This document shows positions 14,105 through 24,160 of a stretch of 64,000 bases of DNA, one piece after another. The notes beneath the pieces are model-generated. The model worked only from the letters and a program-made list of their open reading frames with translations, was not told the DNA's origin and ran no database searches. The stretch is from Ruminimicrobiellum sp045223915. GTDB taxonomy: Bacteria > Elusimicrobiota > Endomicrobiia > Endomicrobiales > Endomicrobiaceae. The stretch spans positions 69,568 to 133,567 of the forward strand of contig JBGUZU010000015.1 in NCBI GenBank assembly GCA_045223915.1. Direction: 5' to 3'. Position numbers and translations under genes: made by a program. Numbering within the stretch: the first letter of the stretch is position 1; each line of letters begins with the position of its first letter.

Positions 14105-15046
14105 TTAAAACAGCGCCGCTTTTAAATTTTTATCGTCATGTTTAAATATTTTTTTTATGAATCTTTTACATTTTGCTGTCGGAGTATTATATTTTTTCAG
14201 TTTATTTTTTATTTCGGTAATCTTTGATTCTGCAGCTTTTTTTCCTTCGTTTACCATCAAATTAAATTTGTTAAATTCTGACCATGATATTTGTTTTATG
14301 TTGGGTTCTATTATAACATCTGCCTGTTTTATAAGTATTTCATAAAATAAATGACTTGCAATAAAATTGCATCTGTTCATAATATCTTTTGCATTTGTAG
14401 GTAATGTCTCTAAAGTTTTTAGTTTGCTTTTAACATCGGATGCCAAAACAAAGTCTGCTCCGAACATTTTTGCTACCGATACCGGTGTAACATTGACATG
14501 TGCTCCGTCAGTGTACCAAACATTATCTATATTTACGGGAGGGAAAACTCCCGGAATTGAAGCGGATGCCAAAACGATTTTTCTTAAAGAACCTTTAGTA
14601 AATATTTTTTCTTTACCGTTAGTGATATCTGTTGCTACACAAGCAAAAGGGATTGCCGTTTCGGAAATATCCATATCCGGAACAACGGTATCAACTAAAT
14701 CTTCTAAAATTGAGTGTGATAAAAATGAGCTGCCGCCTTCTTGTGAACCGTACTTAACGAATTCCCTTGCTTTTCTTATTAAACTTCTTGCGGAAGTTAC
14801 TTGGTTTTCATCTTGCATTTTTTGCATGTTCATTTTTGAAAACAATTTGTTAAAGAAATAATCCTTTAATGTTTTTTCTATTTCGGCAGGCTTTTGCTCG
14901 ATAGCATATAGAGCACCGATTATGGAGCCCATAGATGTTCCGGTGATGTAGTCAAATTTGATATTGTGTGATTCCAAAACTTTTAACACACCGATATGTG
15001 CTAAAGCTCTTGCTCCTCCACCGCCTAATGCTATCGCCGTTTTCAT
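14105..15046 (-). CDS. patatin-like phospholipase
   Basis: A 313-aa serine hydrolase of the patatin/RssA group. It has the oxyanion glycine motif ALGGGGARALAHIGVL (residues 6-21), the nucleophile elbow GTSMG with Ser38, and the catalytic aspartate in YTDGAHVN near residue 180. No signal peptide is present, so it probably acts in the cytoplasm or at the inner face of the membrane, cleaving acyl chains from phospholipids. It is the third gene of an htpX-rlmN-patatin operon, 16 bases after rlmN. Confidence 0.9.
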   Translation of the reverse strand: MKTAIALGGGGARALAHIGVLKVLESHNIKFDYITGTSMGSIIGALYAIEQKPAEIEKTLKDYFFNKLFSKMNMQKMQDENQVTSARSLIRKAREFVKYGSQEGGSSFLSHSILEDLVDTVVPDMDISETAIPFACVATDITNGKEKIFTKGSLRKIVLASASIPGVFPPVNIDNVWYTDGAHVNVTPVSVAKMFGADFVLASDVKSKLKTLETLPTNAKDIMNRCNFIASHLFYEILIKQADVIIEPNIKQISWSEFNKFNLMVNEGKKAAESKITEIKNKLKKYNTPTAKCKRFIKKIFKHDDKNLKAALF

Positions 15047-15062
15047 TACTTTTATCCTCTTT

Positions 15063-16109
15063 TTATTTCTTTCCTAATTGCCCGCATGCCGCACCGATAT
15101 CCAACCCTTTGGGTTCTCTTATGTTTACTGTTATACCGTTCAATTTTAATATTTTTTTAAAGTTTAGTATAGATACTTGTAACGGGGTTTTGTAATCGAA
15201 ACTGTTTGTTTCGTTGTAAGGTATTAAGTTTACTTGTACACTCGGATTTACAAGACCGTTTACTTTCATAAGTCTTGCAAGTCTGTGAGCATCCGTTGAT
15301 GTATCGTTGAAATCTTTCAATAAAATATATTCTATTGTTACTCTTGAACTTGTCTTTTTAAGATAGTATTTGCAAACATTTAGTAAATCGGATATTGTTG
15401 AACCGAAATTATTGGGAATTATTTTTGCTCTTTGTTTATCTTCGGTTGCATGTAAAGAAAGTGCAAATCTTACGCCATACATTTCGTTTGCAAGATTTTT
15501 TATCGCCGGAATTATTCCCATAGATGAAACGGTAATATGTCTTTTACCGATATTCATTTCTTTTTTTGATATCAGAGTTTTTATTACAGATGTTAAGTTT
15601 TTATAGTTCAACATCGGTTCGCCCATACCCATAAACAAAACACCGGAAATTCTTTCTTTGATATCATTTTCTATATGTAAAATTTCTTCCAAAATTTCGC
15701 CTCTGGATAAATTTCTTACAAATTTGGTTTTGCCCGATAAACAAAATTTGCAGGAAACAGGACACCCTACCTGAGTGGAAATACAAACTGTTTTTTTATT
15801 GTCTGCAGGTAAACATACCGCATAAATATACTTGTTATCGTAAGTTCTAAATGTGTAGCGGACTGTTCCGTCAAGAATAGATTCATCTTTAATTACATTT
15901 GTAAAACTTCTCAATGTAAAAGATGATTCAAGATTTCCTCTTATATCTTTAGATATGTTTGTAAAATTTTCAAAATCCAAAACTTTTTTTGAGTATATCC
16001 ATTGAATTATTTGATCTGTTCTGTAATTTTCGTTGACGATAGGTTTTAAAACCGAATATAATTGTTTGGTTTCTATGTCCAGTAAGAATTGCTTTTTTTG
16101 TTTAGCCAT
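15063..16109 (-). CDS. rlmN: 23S rRNA (adenine-2503-C2)-methyltransferase RlmN
   Basis: A 348-aa radical-SAM enzyme that methylates C2 of A2503 in 23S rRNA and A37 in some tRNAs. The [4Fe-4S] motif is CPVSCKFC within TQVGCPVSCKFCLSGK. MGMGEPMLN is the GEPLLN-like SAM-binding motif. The C-terminal cysteine that forms the covalent intermediate is in GAACGQLGKK. Its ATG overlaps the htpX stop codon by one base (TAATG), pointing to translational coupling. Confidence 0.96.
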   Translation of the reverse strand: MAKQKKQFLLDIETKQLYSVLKPIVNENYRTDQIIQWIYSKKVLDFENFTNISKDIRGNLESSFTLRSFTNVIKDESILDGTVRYTFRTYDNKYIYAVCLPADNKKTVCISTQVGCPVSCKFCLSGKTKFVRNLSRGEILEEILHIENDIKERISGVLFMGMGEPMLNYKNLTSVIKTLISKKEMNIGKRHITVSSMGIIPAIKNLANEMYGVRFALSLHATEDKQRAKIIPNNFGSTISDLLNVCKYYLKKTSSRVTIEYILLKDFNDTSTDAHRLARLMKVNGLVNPSVQVNLIPYNETNSFDYKTPLQVSILNFKKILKLNGITVNIREPKGLDIGAACGQLGKK

Positions 16110-16987
16110 TAATATATCACCTTTGGGATTTCTTTATTACCTTTATTAAAAGTTCCGGCCATTGCTTCAAGTCTTTTTATTCTTTCATCTATAGGAGGAT
16201 GTGTAGAAAATAAACCTTGCAAACTTTTACCTGTTAAAGGATTAACTATAAACATATGTGCCGTAGTTTCGGATACATTGTTTTGTTGTCTGGAGTTACC
16301 GTAAGCTAATTTTCTTAATGCGGAAGCAAGTGCTAAAGGATCACCCGACATTTTTGCGCCGTCCGCATCTGCAATATATTCTCTAGATCTTGAAATTGCC
16401 ATTTGTATAAGACTTGCTGCAACAGGGGCAAGTATCATTAAAAGCAAGGCAATGATTATATTTGAATTATTTCTGTCGTTTCTTCCTCCGCTAAACAAAA
16501 AGCCCATTCTTACAAGAGTCATAATGGCACCCGCAAAAGTTGCTGCTATACAACTGATTAAAATATCTCTGTTTTTTACATGGGCAAGTTCGTGAGCAAG
16601 AACTCCTCTTAATTCTCTGTCGTCCAATATCCTTAAAATACCTTCGGTAACGGCAACAGCGGCATGTTGCGGATTTCTGCCGGTGGCAAAAGCATTTGGC
16701 ATATTTGTATTTATTTTATAAATTTTCGGAACGGGAATTTTTGCTTCCATGGCAAGTTCGGATACTATGCTGTGAAGTCTCGGATCCTGTTCTTGTGATA
16801 CGGGTTTTGCTCTGTATGCTGCAAGAACCATTGAATCGGAAAAAAAATATGATATGAAATTTGTTATTATGGCAAGAATCAAGGCTATCTGCATTCCTCT
16901 GACTCCGCCGAGAAGTTGACCTATAAACAGGAAGAAAATTGTCATTAATAATAACAGAAAAAAAGTTTTAATTGAATTTCCGTTCAT
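16109..16987 (-). CDS. htpX: membrane zinc protease HtpX
   Basis: M48B membrane metalloprotease of about 292 aa that degrades misfolded membrane proteins. Two N-terminal helices (FFLLLLMTIFFLFIG and GMQIALILAIITNFISYFF) precede the zinc motif AHELAHVKN; the third zinc ligand is the Glu of SREYIADADGA. Two more helices lie between them. The ATG at 16987 is chosen over a TTG two codons upstream because AGAGG is 7 bases before it. It is the first gene of an operon with rlmN and the patatin gene. Confidence 0.95.
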   Translation of the reverse strand: MNGNSIKTFFLLLLMTIFFLFIGQLLGGVRGMQIALILAIITNFISYFFSDSMVLAAYRAKPVSQEQDPRLHSIVSELAMEAKIPVPKIYKINTNMPNAFATGRNPQHAAVAVTEGILRILDDRELRGVLAHELAHVKNRDILISCIAATFAGAIMTLVRMGFLFSGGRNDRNNSNIIIALLLMILAPVAASLIQMAISRSREYIADADGAKMSGDPLALASALRKLAYGNSRQQNNVSETTAHMFIVNPLTGKSLQGLFSTHPPIDERIKRLEAMAGTFNKGNKEIPKVIY

Positions 16988-17082
16988 TATCAAACCTCTT
17001 TTAACAAAATGGTTACAATATTATACTAAAATTTTTTTTATTTTGTTTGAAAAATGGTATACAAAATTATAAAATATACAAA

Positions 17083-17742
17083 ATGTCTATACTATCTAAT
17101 TGTGAAATTAAATGTAGTTGCGGAGAAACTTTCGAAGCTGAGCTTTGGAAGGCAATAAATGTGTTTGATGATCCCGATTTAAAAGAGGTTCTTTTATCGG
17201 GAAGATTTAACACTGTAGAATGTCCTAAATGTCATAAAGTATTTTATCACGAACATTTCTTCATGTACCAAGATCTTCAAAACGAACTTATTGCTTATGT
17301 CTATCCTAAAGAAGATGAAAAAAGTGCAAAAAGTTTAAGAAAAAAGATGTTGTCCGATTTTGCTTCGTTATCTAAAGATATAGAAGAGTTGGCCGAAATA
17401 GATTTTGAGCCCGTAATATATTTCGGTGTGGAAGATTTAATAAATACAATAAAAAATGAAGATTATATAAAAGATGAAATAGATATATTGAACTTCATTG
17501 CAAAAAGAATAGAACTTGATTTAATAAAGATAAAACCTTCAAAAGCAAGAAATTTATGTATCTTACACACAATTCCAAAAAGCAAAAAATCGAGCGGTGA
17601 CATAAAAAAAGATATTGTCTCCGGTTTGGAACAATTGTTGAAATATAACCCGAATTTAGTTGAATATGAAAATTTTCTTGCAAGAATAAAACAAAATATT
17701 TCTTGTTTAGACGAAATTCTTTTACATAAAAAAGAAAAATGA
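17083..17742 (+). CDS. CpXC-domain protein
   Basis: A 219-aa cytosolic protein. The N-terminal half carries a zinc-ribbon pair, CSCGETFEAELW and VECPKCHKVFYHE, and the remaining sequence YQDLQNELIAYVYP matches the CpXC family layout. The C-terminal half is helical (LNFIAKRIELDLIKIKPSKARN; LEQLLKYNPNLVEYENFLARI). Function is unknown. The ATG at 17083 is favoured over an upstream TTG because that one would lie inside the promoter. TATAAA at 17068-17073 is 9 bases upstream and there is no Shine-Dalgarno, so the mRNA may have almost no leader. The stop overlaps the next gene (ATGA). Confidence 0.72.
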   Translation: MSILSNCEIKCSCGETFEAELWKAINVFDDPDLKEVLLSGRFNTVECPKCHKVFYHEHFFMYQDLQNELIAYVYPKEDEKSAKSLRKKMLSDFASLSKDIEELAEIDFEPVIYFGVEDLINTIKNEDYIKDEIDILNFIAKRIELDLIKIKPSKARNLCILHTIPKSKKSSGDIKKDIVSGLEQLLKYNPNLVEYENFLARIKQNISCLDEILLHKKEK

Positions 17743-18074
17743 CGTTAGAACAGATAATAGGAATTATCTTAATTTTGATAAATGTCCCTTTCGGTTGGGG
17801 CGGAGCTTTGATTTGCGGATACTACGGCCAAAAAACCGGCAAAAAATTCTTTTACATTTTATCGGTTGCTGTTTATATATTATCTTGGGTTATGCTTTCG
17901 GTAGGTGTTTTATTATGCGGAAAGCCGTATGCCGAGTATATAATTGAAAATTATGTTGCAAAATATATAGTTCCGACAGTTTTTGTTATTTTGGTAGCTG
18001 TAATAGTGATTTTGTTTGTTTACAGAAAGAAAATATTTAAAAAACATAGAAATGGAAATGAAAAAACTTATTGA
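17739..18074 (+). CDS. small integral membrane protein, unknown function
   Basis: A 111-aa protein with three predicted membrane helices (about residues 4-27, 36-61 and 75-95) and a basic cytosolic end (RKKIFKKHRNG). The start overlaps the CpXC gene by 4 bases, so the two are translated together. I do not recognise the family. Confidence 0.65.
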   Translation: MTLEQIIGIILILINVPFGWGGALICGYYGQKTGKKFFYILSVAVYILSWVMLSVGVLLCGKPYAEYIIENYVAKYIVPTVFVILVAVIVILFVYRKKIFKKHRNGNEKTY

Positions 18075-18093
18075 TTTTTCTTATTGATTTTAG

Positions 18094-18122
18094 TTGACAA
18101 AATCATGTTTTTCTTATATACT
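18094..18122 (+). promoter_or_regulatory. promoter of the RND efflux operon
   Basis: TTGACA (18094-18099) and TATACT (18117-18122) are 17 bases apart, 26 bases before the GTG start of the TolC gene. Confidence 0.75.
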
Positions 18123-18148
18123 TCTATAGATAGTAAAAGGAAAATTTT

Positions 18149-19564
18149 GTGATAAAAAAAATAACGGTTTTAGCAATTATAGGGTTCTTGTTTGCCCAGC
18201 CTTGTTTTTGTATGGATGAGTTTCTTGAAGAATGTCTTAAACTTGCACAGGCACGAGACCAAAAAATAGCAGTGGCCGCAGAACAGGTGGATTTAGCTCA
18301 ATTAAGAGTTGTAAATGCCATCCGTTCTCATTTTCCTCAGTTATATTTACAGAGTGAGCAATCTAAAGGTAAAACCAAATTATTTAAGGATATAGAAAGC
18401 GAAAGTACATTGGATAGTGAATATAAATCCGAAAGTATAGGTGCGAGAGCTTCGATGCCCATATATACGGGTGGTGCGAACAAAGCAAACTATAAGTATA
18501 ACAAGATGATGAAAGATGCTGCAAAGTATAATTATACTAAGGCTAAAGAAGATTTGTATGCAAATGTAAAACTTGCTTATTATGAGTATCTCACATTGAA
18601 AATGGAATATGCGGCTTTAAGTAAAGCTTTTGAACAAGTGGAAACTTTATTTTTAAAAACGAGAGTTGAATATAAAGCAAGAGCTATATCGAATCTTGAT
18701 TTGGCGGAATCGGAAAATTTTAGAGATAAAGTAGCAAATCTTTTAAGTTCTTCAAGAATAAATCTTGAATTTTCTACAAAAAAGTTAATAGAAGTTGTTG
18801 GGGTAAATACATTAGAAGAAATCCCGGCAACGGTGTCAGACGAGTTGCCTTCGGATGCTTTTGAAATAGCTTTTACAGCACAAGATTGTATAAGTTTTGT
18901 TCAATCTAACAATCTTGATGTTCAACTTGCAAAATTACAACTTGAAATGGCTGAGCAGAAAATTAAAATGAGCAAATCCAAAGTTCATCCGCAGTTGGTT
19001 GTGGAAGGCTTTTACGGCAAAACCGGTGAAGCTTTTGTTACCGAACCGTTGGAACTTACAACTCAATGGTCTTTAGCGGCAAAACTTTCGTGGGGTTTAT
19101 GGGGAAATTCACTTGCAGCAAGTTACAGTATGGATAGAACAGATCCTGCAACGATTGTTGATGCAAGTAAAAGAACGGAAGTTGATACTTTTTCCGTACA
19201 GTTAGGTGTTTTAGATGATATACAATATTTTATAGACACAAAAGAAAGTGCTGTTTCTCAAAGACAATTAAATGCGGAATTGATGGATTTATTGAAAAAC
19301 AGCAGATTATCCGTTGAAAAGGCATATAATGAATATATTCTTTCTTTGAATAATGCGAGAACGACAAGAAACGAGTTAACCGTTAAAGAAAGAAAACTTG
19401 CACTTTTGAAAAAAAGAAATGATTTATATGAAGTGGAAACAGTAGCTCTTATGGAAGAAAGTTGGAATTATGCCGAGGCTATAGCCGCTTTTGCAAAGGC
19501 ACTCTATGCCAATCATGCGGCAATAATAGAGTTGGAAAAACTTACTTTGATGAGTTTAAGATAA
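18149..19564 (+). CDS. TolC-family outer-membrane channel of the RND operon
   Basis: A 471-aa protein that starts with GTG and has a signal peptide (MIKKITVLAIIGFLFAQPCFC). Two halves show the alternating helix/strand plan of outer-membrane efflux proteins (VVNAIRSHFPQLYLQSEQSK, SMPIYTGGANKANYKY, KSKVHPQLVVEGFYGKTGEA, LSWGLWGNSLAASYSM). It is the first gene of an operon with an adaptor and two RND pumps, and is distinct from the TolC homologue at 8924. Together they would form a complete tripartite exporter. Confidence 0.87.
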   Translation: MIKKITVLAIIGFLFAQPCFCMDEFLEECLKLAQARDQKIAVAAEQVDLAQLRVVNAIRSHFPQLYLQSEQSKGKTKLFKDIESESTLDSEYKSESIGARASMPIYTGGANKANYKYNKMMKDAAKYNYTKAKEDLYANVKLAYYEYLTLKMEYAALSKAFEQVETLFLKTRVEYKARAISNLDLAESENFRDKVANLLSSSRINLEFSTKKLIEVVGVNTLEEIPATVSDELPSDAFEIAFTAQDCISFVQSNNLDVQLAKLQLEMAEQKIKMSKSKVHPQLVVEGFYGKTGEAFVTEPLELTTQWSLAAKLSWGLWGNSLAASYSMDRTDPATIVDASKRTEVDTFSVQLGVLDDIQYFIDTKESAVSQRQLNAELMDLLKNSRLSVEKAYNEYILSLNNARTTRNELTVKERKLALLKKRNDLYEVETVALMEESWNYAEAIAAFAKALYANHAAIIELEKLTLMSLR

Positions 19565-19584
19565 TTTTTTTTTGGAGGAATATT

Positions 19585-20814
19585 TTGAATTTCAAGTATT
19601 TATATTACAAGTTTATAGAAAGTGTAACTTACAGGTATAATCAAATATCGCAAAAGTATCCGAGATTTAAAAGAAATGCAATGATTACACTTGCGTGTTT
19701 AGCTCTTATTCTTTTGGGTGTTTTGATTTACTTTATTTATTTTGCGAAAGAGAAAGTTGTCGAAGAAAAACAGGATATGATAACTGTAAAAGTTAAAAAA
19801 GCTAAAAAAGAAGATTATAAAGATACATACACAACAATGGGAACGATAAAAGGTGCCGTAGAAAATGAAATGAGATTTGAACTTGACGGACAACTTGCAT
19901 CTTATAACTACAAAGAAGGCGCAAGACTAAAACAAGGTGATGTTATTTGTTCTTTGGATCCGAAAGATGCTATGACAAAAGCTGACTATGCACAAAGCAA
20001 ATATAAGAGTGAAGTTTCTGCATATAACTCCGCTATGGAAAGATACAAAGTTTATGAAGAGTTGTACAGAATGAAAGCTCTTTCGGAAAGTAAATTATAT
20101 GAAGCAAAATATGAAATTCAGTCTGCTCGTTCGAAAGTAAAAGCTGCTTTATCCGAAGTGGAACTTTCTCAATCGAATTTGGCAAAAACAAATATGTTGG
20201 CACCAAGTGACGGAATTTTGGCCGAGATAATAATAAAACCCGGTGATTACATTACACCACAAGATGTTATAGCAAAATTTATAAGCGATAAAGGAACAAA
20301 CTTTGAAGTTGATATTCCTGAAAAAGATGTTCATAAACTTGCTGTAGGTCAAACAGTGACAATTAATTGTGATTCTTATCACGGTAAAGAATTTATCGGA
20401 ACGTTAACGGAAATTGCTCCGACGGTTAAAGAAAGGACAAGAACATCAACAATAAAAGTAAGTGTTGAAAACGATGAAGGAAAATTAAGATCGGGTATGT
20501 TCGGAAGAGGAGTAATATTACTTAAAGAGTTGAAAGACGTTATGCTTGTTCCAAATGATAGTATAGTTTCTTTGGGAGAAAATGCCTTTTTGGTTCCTGT
20601 AGTGTCTCCCGATTACAGAACACCGGGAGAAGGAACAGTTTTGATGAGACCTTGTCAGTTGGGTGAAAAGTTAACGGATAAAACGGTTGTAGAACAAGGT
20701 ATTCAAATAGGTGAACTTGTTGTTATAGAAACTCAGGGACAATTAAGTGACGGTATGAAAGTTAAGTTCTTGGAAGCAATAGAAGATACTGTTAATACAA
20801 CTCCGAAAAAATAA
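19585..20814 (+). CDS. RND periplasmic adaptor (HlyD/AcrA family)
   Basis: A 409-aa membrane-fusion protein. The start is TTG at 19585: GGAGG lies 6 bases before it, whereas longer in-frame versions would overlap the tolC gene. It has an anchor helix at about residues 33-52, a first lipoyl half (LDGQLASYNYKEGARLKQGDVICSL), an alpha-helical hairpin of about 70 residues rich in Ala/Ser/Lys, a second lipoyl half (SDGILAEIIIKPGDYITPQDVIAKF), a beta-barrel and a C-terminal domain. It connects the two RND pumps downstream with the TolC protein upstream. Confidence 0.9.
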   Translation: MNFKYLYYKFIESVTYRYNQISQKYPRFKRNAMITLACLALILLGVLIYFIYFAKEKVVEEKQDMITVKVKKAKKEDYKDTYTTMGTIKGAVENEMRFELDGQLASYNYKEGARLKQGDVICSLDPKDAMTKADYAQSKYKSEVSAYNSAMERYKVYEELYRMKALSESKLYEAKYEIQSARSKVKAALSEVELSQSNLAKTNMLAPSDGILAEIIIKPGDYITPQDVIAKFISDKGTNFEVDIPEKDVHKLAVGQTVTINCDSYHGKEFIGTLTEIAPTVKERTRTSTIKVSVENDEGKLRSGMFGRGVILLKELKDVMLVPNDSIVSLGENAFLVPVVSPDYRTPGEGTVLMRPCQLGEKLTDKTVVEQGIQIGELVVIETQGQLSDGMKVKFLEAIEDTVNTTPKK

Positions 20815-20815
20815 A

Positions 20816-20890
20816 AATAAGTTTATAGGGCGATAAACTTTTTGCGGAACAAAAAGTTGTTTGAATGGATGAATGGTTTTTACGACAAAA
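20816..20890 (+). repeat. partial composite element after the RND adaptor gene
   Basis: A G-rich stretch (GTTTATAGGGCGATAA) is followed by a hairpin with stem AACTTTTTG / CAAAAAGTT (20836-20858) and GAATGGATGAATGG. It resembles the 5' half of the composite elements; a complementary C-rich arm is not clear. Confidence 0.4.
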
Positions 20891-20996
20891 CAACTAATCT
20901 TCCAAGGATCTTATACCCCAATAAACTAACAGATAAAAAGTCCGTAGGCCACCGATGTATATTTTTGATATGCAATTGCAGTTCAAAGGATAATAA

Positions 20997-23900
20997 ATGA
21001 TAGAATTCGGAATAAAAAAACCGGTAACAACTTTAATGCTTGTTATTGCCATGATTTTATTTTCCGCTATCACAACCTTCAGAATCCCGGTAGAATTAAA
21101 TCCAAGTGCACAATCCGGTTTAGTAAGTGTTATTACAAGGCTAAGAGGCGGTGTTGCCGCCAGTGAAGTTGAAAAGTATGTGACAAAACCGTTGGAAGAA
21201 GTATTTGCCGAACTTAACGGTTTAAAAGAAATGATTTCTTCTTCAAAAGAATCCGAATCCAACATTATGATGATGTTCCATCATAATGTTGATACCGATT
21301 TCATTGTTATCGATATAAGAGAAAAAATAGCAATGATAAAACATAACCTGCCAAAAGAGACGGAAAAACCTATCATTGCAAAATTTGAACAATCAGACAG
21401 CCCAATATTAATATTGTCTTTAAGTTCCGAGGAAAAAACTCCGGAACAATTAAGAGAAATTGCCGAAGAACAATTAAAAGAAAAAATCATGAGAGTTGCA
21501 GGTGTTGCAAATGTTGAGTTCGGAGGAGGAAGAGAAAGAAAGTTTTTAATAGAAATGGATAATGCCAAACTTTTGGGATACAAACTTTCTATCCTTGAAG
21601 TTGTTCAAAAAATTAATCTTGCAAACTTATCAATTTCGGCAGGAGAAATTACCAGAAACAGTAACAAATTCGTTATAAGAGCTACCGGTGAATATAACAG
21701 TATAGAAGAAATACAAAATACTGCCATAGCTATTACTCCTTCAGGTTCAATAGTAAGAATAGGAGATATTGCCTCTATTAGAGATTCTTATTACGAGCCG
21801 ACATCTTACTCAAGACTTAATGTTCAAGATGTGGTTTCTATTTATATCCAAAAAGAGTCAACCGCGAACACAATAACAGTTGCAAAAGAAGCATTACAAA
21901 TTATCGATAAACTCAAAGAAATATTAGATCCGGATATTAATATAACTATCGTTAAGAACGATGCCGAATATATTCAAAAAGCAATTTCTTCGCTTGTTGA
22001 AGCACTTGTTCTCGGCGGTATAATTCTTGCTGGGGTATTGTTCCTTTTTATGAAAAACGTAAGAAGTATTTTTATAGTTGCAACGACCATGCCGTTAAGT
22101 TTGTTTATGTGTATTATTCTTATGTATTTTACAAACCAAACATTTAATATTATGACATTAAGCGGTCTTGCTATGGGTATGGCTAATGTTATGGATAACT
22201 CTATTGTTGTGCTTGAAAATATTGCTTTTCACCATCACAGAAAAACTTTTGCCACAAAAGCCGAACTTGTTGTTAAAGGAACAGCTGAACTTTGGCAACC
22301 GATATTTGCATCTACCGTTACTACCATAATTGTATTTTTACCGTTAGTATTTTTGGAACCGGAAATAAGACAGATGTATGTTCCGTTCGGTTTAACGATA
22401 ACTTTTGCATTGGTAGCTTCCGTTGTTGCAACTATGATGTTTATTCCTACGGAAATTTACAGATGGCAAAATAAGTTCGATTTGGATTTTCAAAGATGGT
22501 ACATAAAAGTAAGACATGTTTACGGTAGGATATTAAAGTTTTGTTTTAAGTGGCAAACATATGTTTGGTTATTCACATTGCTTCTATTTTTAATATCGGC
22601 AAAAATAATGATGACAAGAGATTCCGAATTTATGGACCCGGGTAGTGTTAATACTTTTCGTATAGGAATTCAGTTTCCTCCCGCTACAAGAATAGAAGTT
22701 TCGAATGAAGTTGTAAGAAAAATGGAACAAGCCTTAATGGGTTACCATGATTGGGTTGAAAGAGTTTCTTCAAAAGTTGAAAAACTTCATACATTCGTTG
22801 AAGTAACGGTTTATGAAAGGCCGGAAGAATTTAAGGAAGAATTCAGAAAAAGATTCGGAGAATTTTCTCCGGCTTTTGTATATTTTCAGGATTCGCAAAG
22901 TTCCGCTTCAAAAGAAATATATATAGATTTTTACGGGCAGAATTATGATACATTAAAACAACTTGCATTTTCTGCTTCCGGTAGATTGCAGCAGGTAAAA
23001 GGTCTTACAGATGTTAAAATAAGAATGAGAGAAGATGAGCCGGAAGTAATTTTGACTGTCGATTATGATAGACTGGCTGTTTTCGGTTTAACGACATATT
23101 ATTTCAGTAATACGTTACATTGTCAATTAAGAGGTCTTATTGCGACTCAGTACAGAACGGAAGGTAAACAGATAGAAACTATTTGCAGACTCTATCCCGA
23201 TAGTATTACAAATGTTGAACAGATTCCGTTTATAGGTGTGGTCAATCCGAGAAAAGATGTTGTATATGTCGGACAGGTTACCGACATGAGTCAACTTAAA
23301 TCAAATCAGGAAATTTGGAGAAAAAATAAAAAAAGATTTATACAGATAAGCGCCAACAGGGCAAAAATCGGACTTACGACCGCGGCCGAAAAAATAAAAG
23401 CAACATTAAAGGGTGTGGCATTTCCTCAAGATTATTCGTTTAATATTTCCGGTGATTACGAAAAGACCGTTAAAAACAGAGGGCAATTTATGCTTGCCGT
23501 TGCGCTTGTTATTATACTTATATTTTTTGTTCTTGCATCTATATTTGAATCTTATATGCAACCGGCTTTAATAATGTTTGCTTTACCTTTGAGTATGATA
23601 GGAGTAGCTTTTTCGTTATGGGTATTTAAAAAACCTATCAGTTTGGGCGTGTGGATAGGTATAATGATTTTGTTCGGTTGTATTGTGTACAGTTCCATTA
23701 TTATTGTCGATAAAATAAATCAAAGACGAGTCGGCAGAACAAATTTATTAAGAGTTATTTTTGAAAGTTGTAAAGAAAGATTAAGACCGGAACTTATAAC
23801 CATGCTTATGAAAACGTTGGGACTGTTGCCTATGGTTTTAAGTAGGGATGAGTCAGCTTCCATGTGGAGATCATTGGGACTTACGGTTTTATGCGGTACC

Positions 23901-24080
23901 ATAACGGGAACATTGCTTACAATGCTTATAATTCCGACGGCATATTATGTATTGGAAAGGCCCAAAAGCAGCTTCTATAAATTCTTTAAAGCACTCGGAC
24001 TTATGTTTTTATTTGATTTATTTATTAAAATATATAAGAAGTTTGCAAATAGAAACAGAGAAGATTTTGAAAATATATAG
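20997..24080 (+). CDS. RND-family efflux pump, first of two
   Basis: An inner-membrane proton-driven transporter of 1027 aa with the RND plan: 12 membrane helices and two large periplasmic loops. It starts MIEFGIKKPVTTLML, the usual first helix of hydrophobe/amphiphile exporters. In helix 4 SGLAMGMANVMDNSIVVLEN keeps the first proton-relay aspartate (Asp407 of AcrB). In helix 10 ILFGCIVYSSIIIVDKINQRR has Tyr-Ser where many homologues have Asn-Asn. AAGGAT precedes the ATG. A second, different RND gene follows directly, so a mixed trimer (MdtBC-like) is plausible. The substrate is unknown. Confidence 0.92.
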   Translation: MIEFGIKKPVTTLMLVIAMILFSAITTFRIPVELNPSAQSGLVSVITRLRGGVAASEVEKYVTKPLEEVFAELNGLKEMISSSKESESNIMMMFHHNVDTDFIVIDIREKIAMIKHNLPKETEKPIIAKFEQSDSPILILSLSSEEKTPEQLREIAEEQLKEKIMRVAGVANVEFGGGRERKFLIEMDNAKLLGYKLSILEVVQKINLANLSISAGEITRNSNKFVIRATGEYNSIEEIQNTAIAITPSGSIVRIGDIASIRDSYYEPTSYSRLNVQDVVSIYIQKESTANTITVAKEALQIIDKLKEILDPDINITIVKNDAEYIQKAISSLVEALVLGGIILAGVLFLFMKNVRSIFIVATTMPLSLFMCIILMYFTNQTFNIMTLSGLAMGMANVMDNSIVVLENIAFHHHRKTFATKAELVVKGTAELWQPIFASTVTTIIVFLPLVFLEPEIRQMYVPFGLTITFALVASVVATMMFIPTEIYRWQNKFDLDFQRWYIKVRHVYGRILKFCFKWQTYVWLFTLLLFLISAKIMMTRDSEFMDPGSVNTFRIGIQFPPATRIEVSNEVVRKMEQALMGYHDWVERVSSKVEKLHTFVEVTVYERPEEFKEEFRKRFGEFSPAFVYFQDSQSSASKEIYIDFYGQNYDTLKQLAFSASGRLQQVKGLTDVKIRMREDEPEVILTVDYDRLAVFGLTTYYFSNTLHCQLRGLIATQYRTEGKQIETICRLYPDSITNVEQIPFIGVVNPRKDVVYVGQVTDMSQLKSNQEIWRKNKKRFIQISANRAKIGLTTAAEKIKATLKGVAFPQDYSFNISGDYEKTVKNRGQFMLAVALVIILIFFVLASIFESYMQPALIMFALPLSMIGVAFSLWVFKKPISLGVWIGIMILFGCIVYSSIIIVDKINQRRVGRTNLLRVIFESCKERLRPELITMLMKTLGLLPMVLSRDESASMWRSLGLTVLCGTITGTLLTMLIIPTAYYVLERPKSSFYKFFKALGLMFLFDLFIKIYKKFANRNREDFENI

Positions 24081-24140
24081 TAATTGCAGAAGATCAGAAG
24101 ATTGGAAGATTTGAAGGTTGGAAGAAAAACGGAAAACTAA
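24081..24140 (+). repeat. half composite element between the two RND genes
   Basis: Only the purine-rich arm is present (GCAGAAGATCAGAAGATTGG and similar units, about 24086-24135), of the same GGAAGATT family as element 3, on the mRNA-sense strand directly after the stop codon. No C-rich partner arm is seen. Confidence 0.55.
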
Positions 24141-24160
24141 AAAAGAAGAGAGAAAAAATT

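Noticed and set aside
17020..17073. Promoter pair in the htpX / CpXC intergenic region
   Set aside because: Both -10 boxes are fair but their -35 regions are weak, so only the short leader of the CpXC gene is mentioned.
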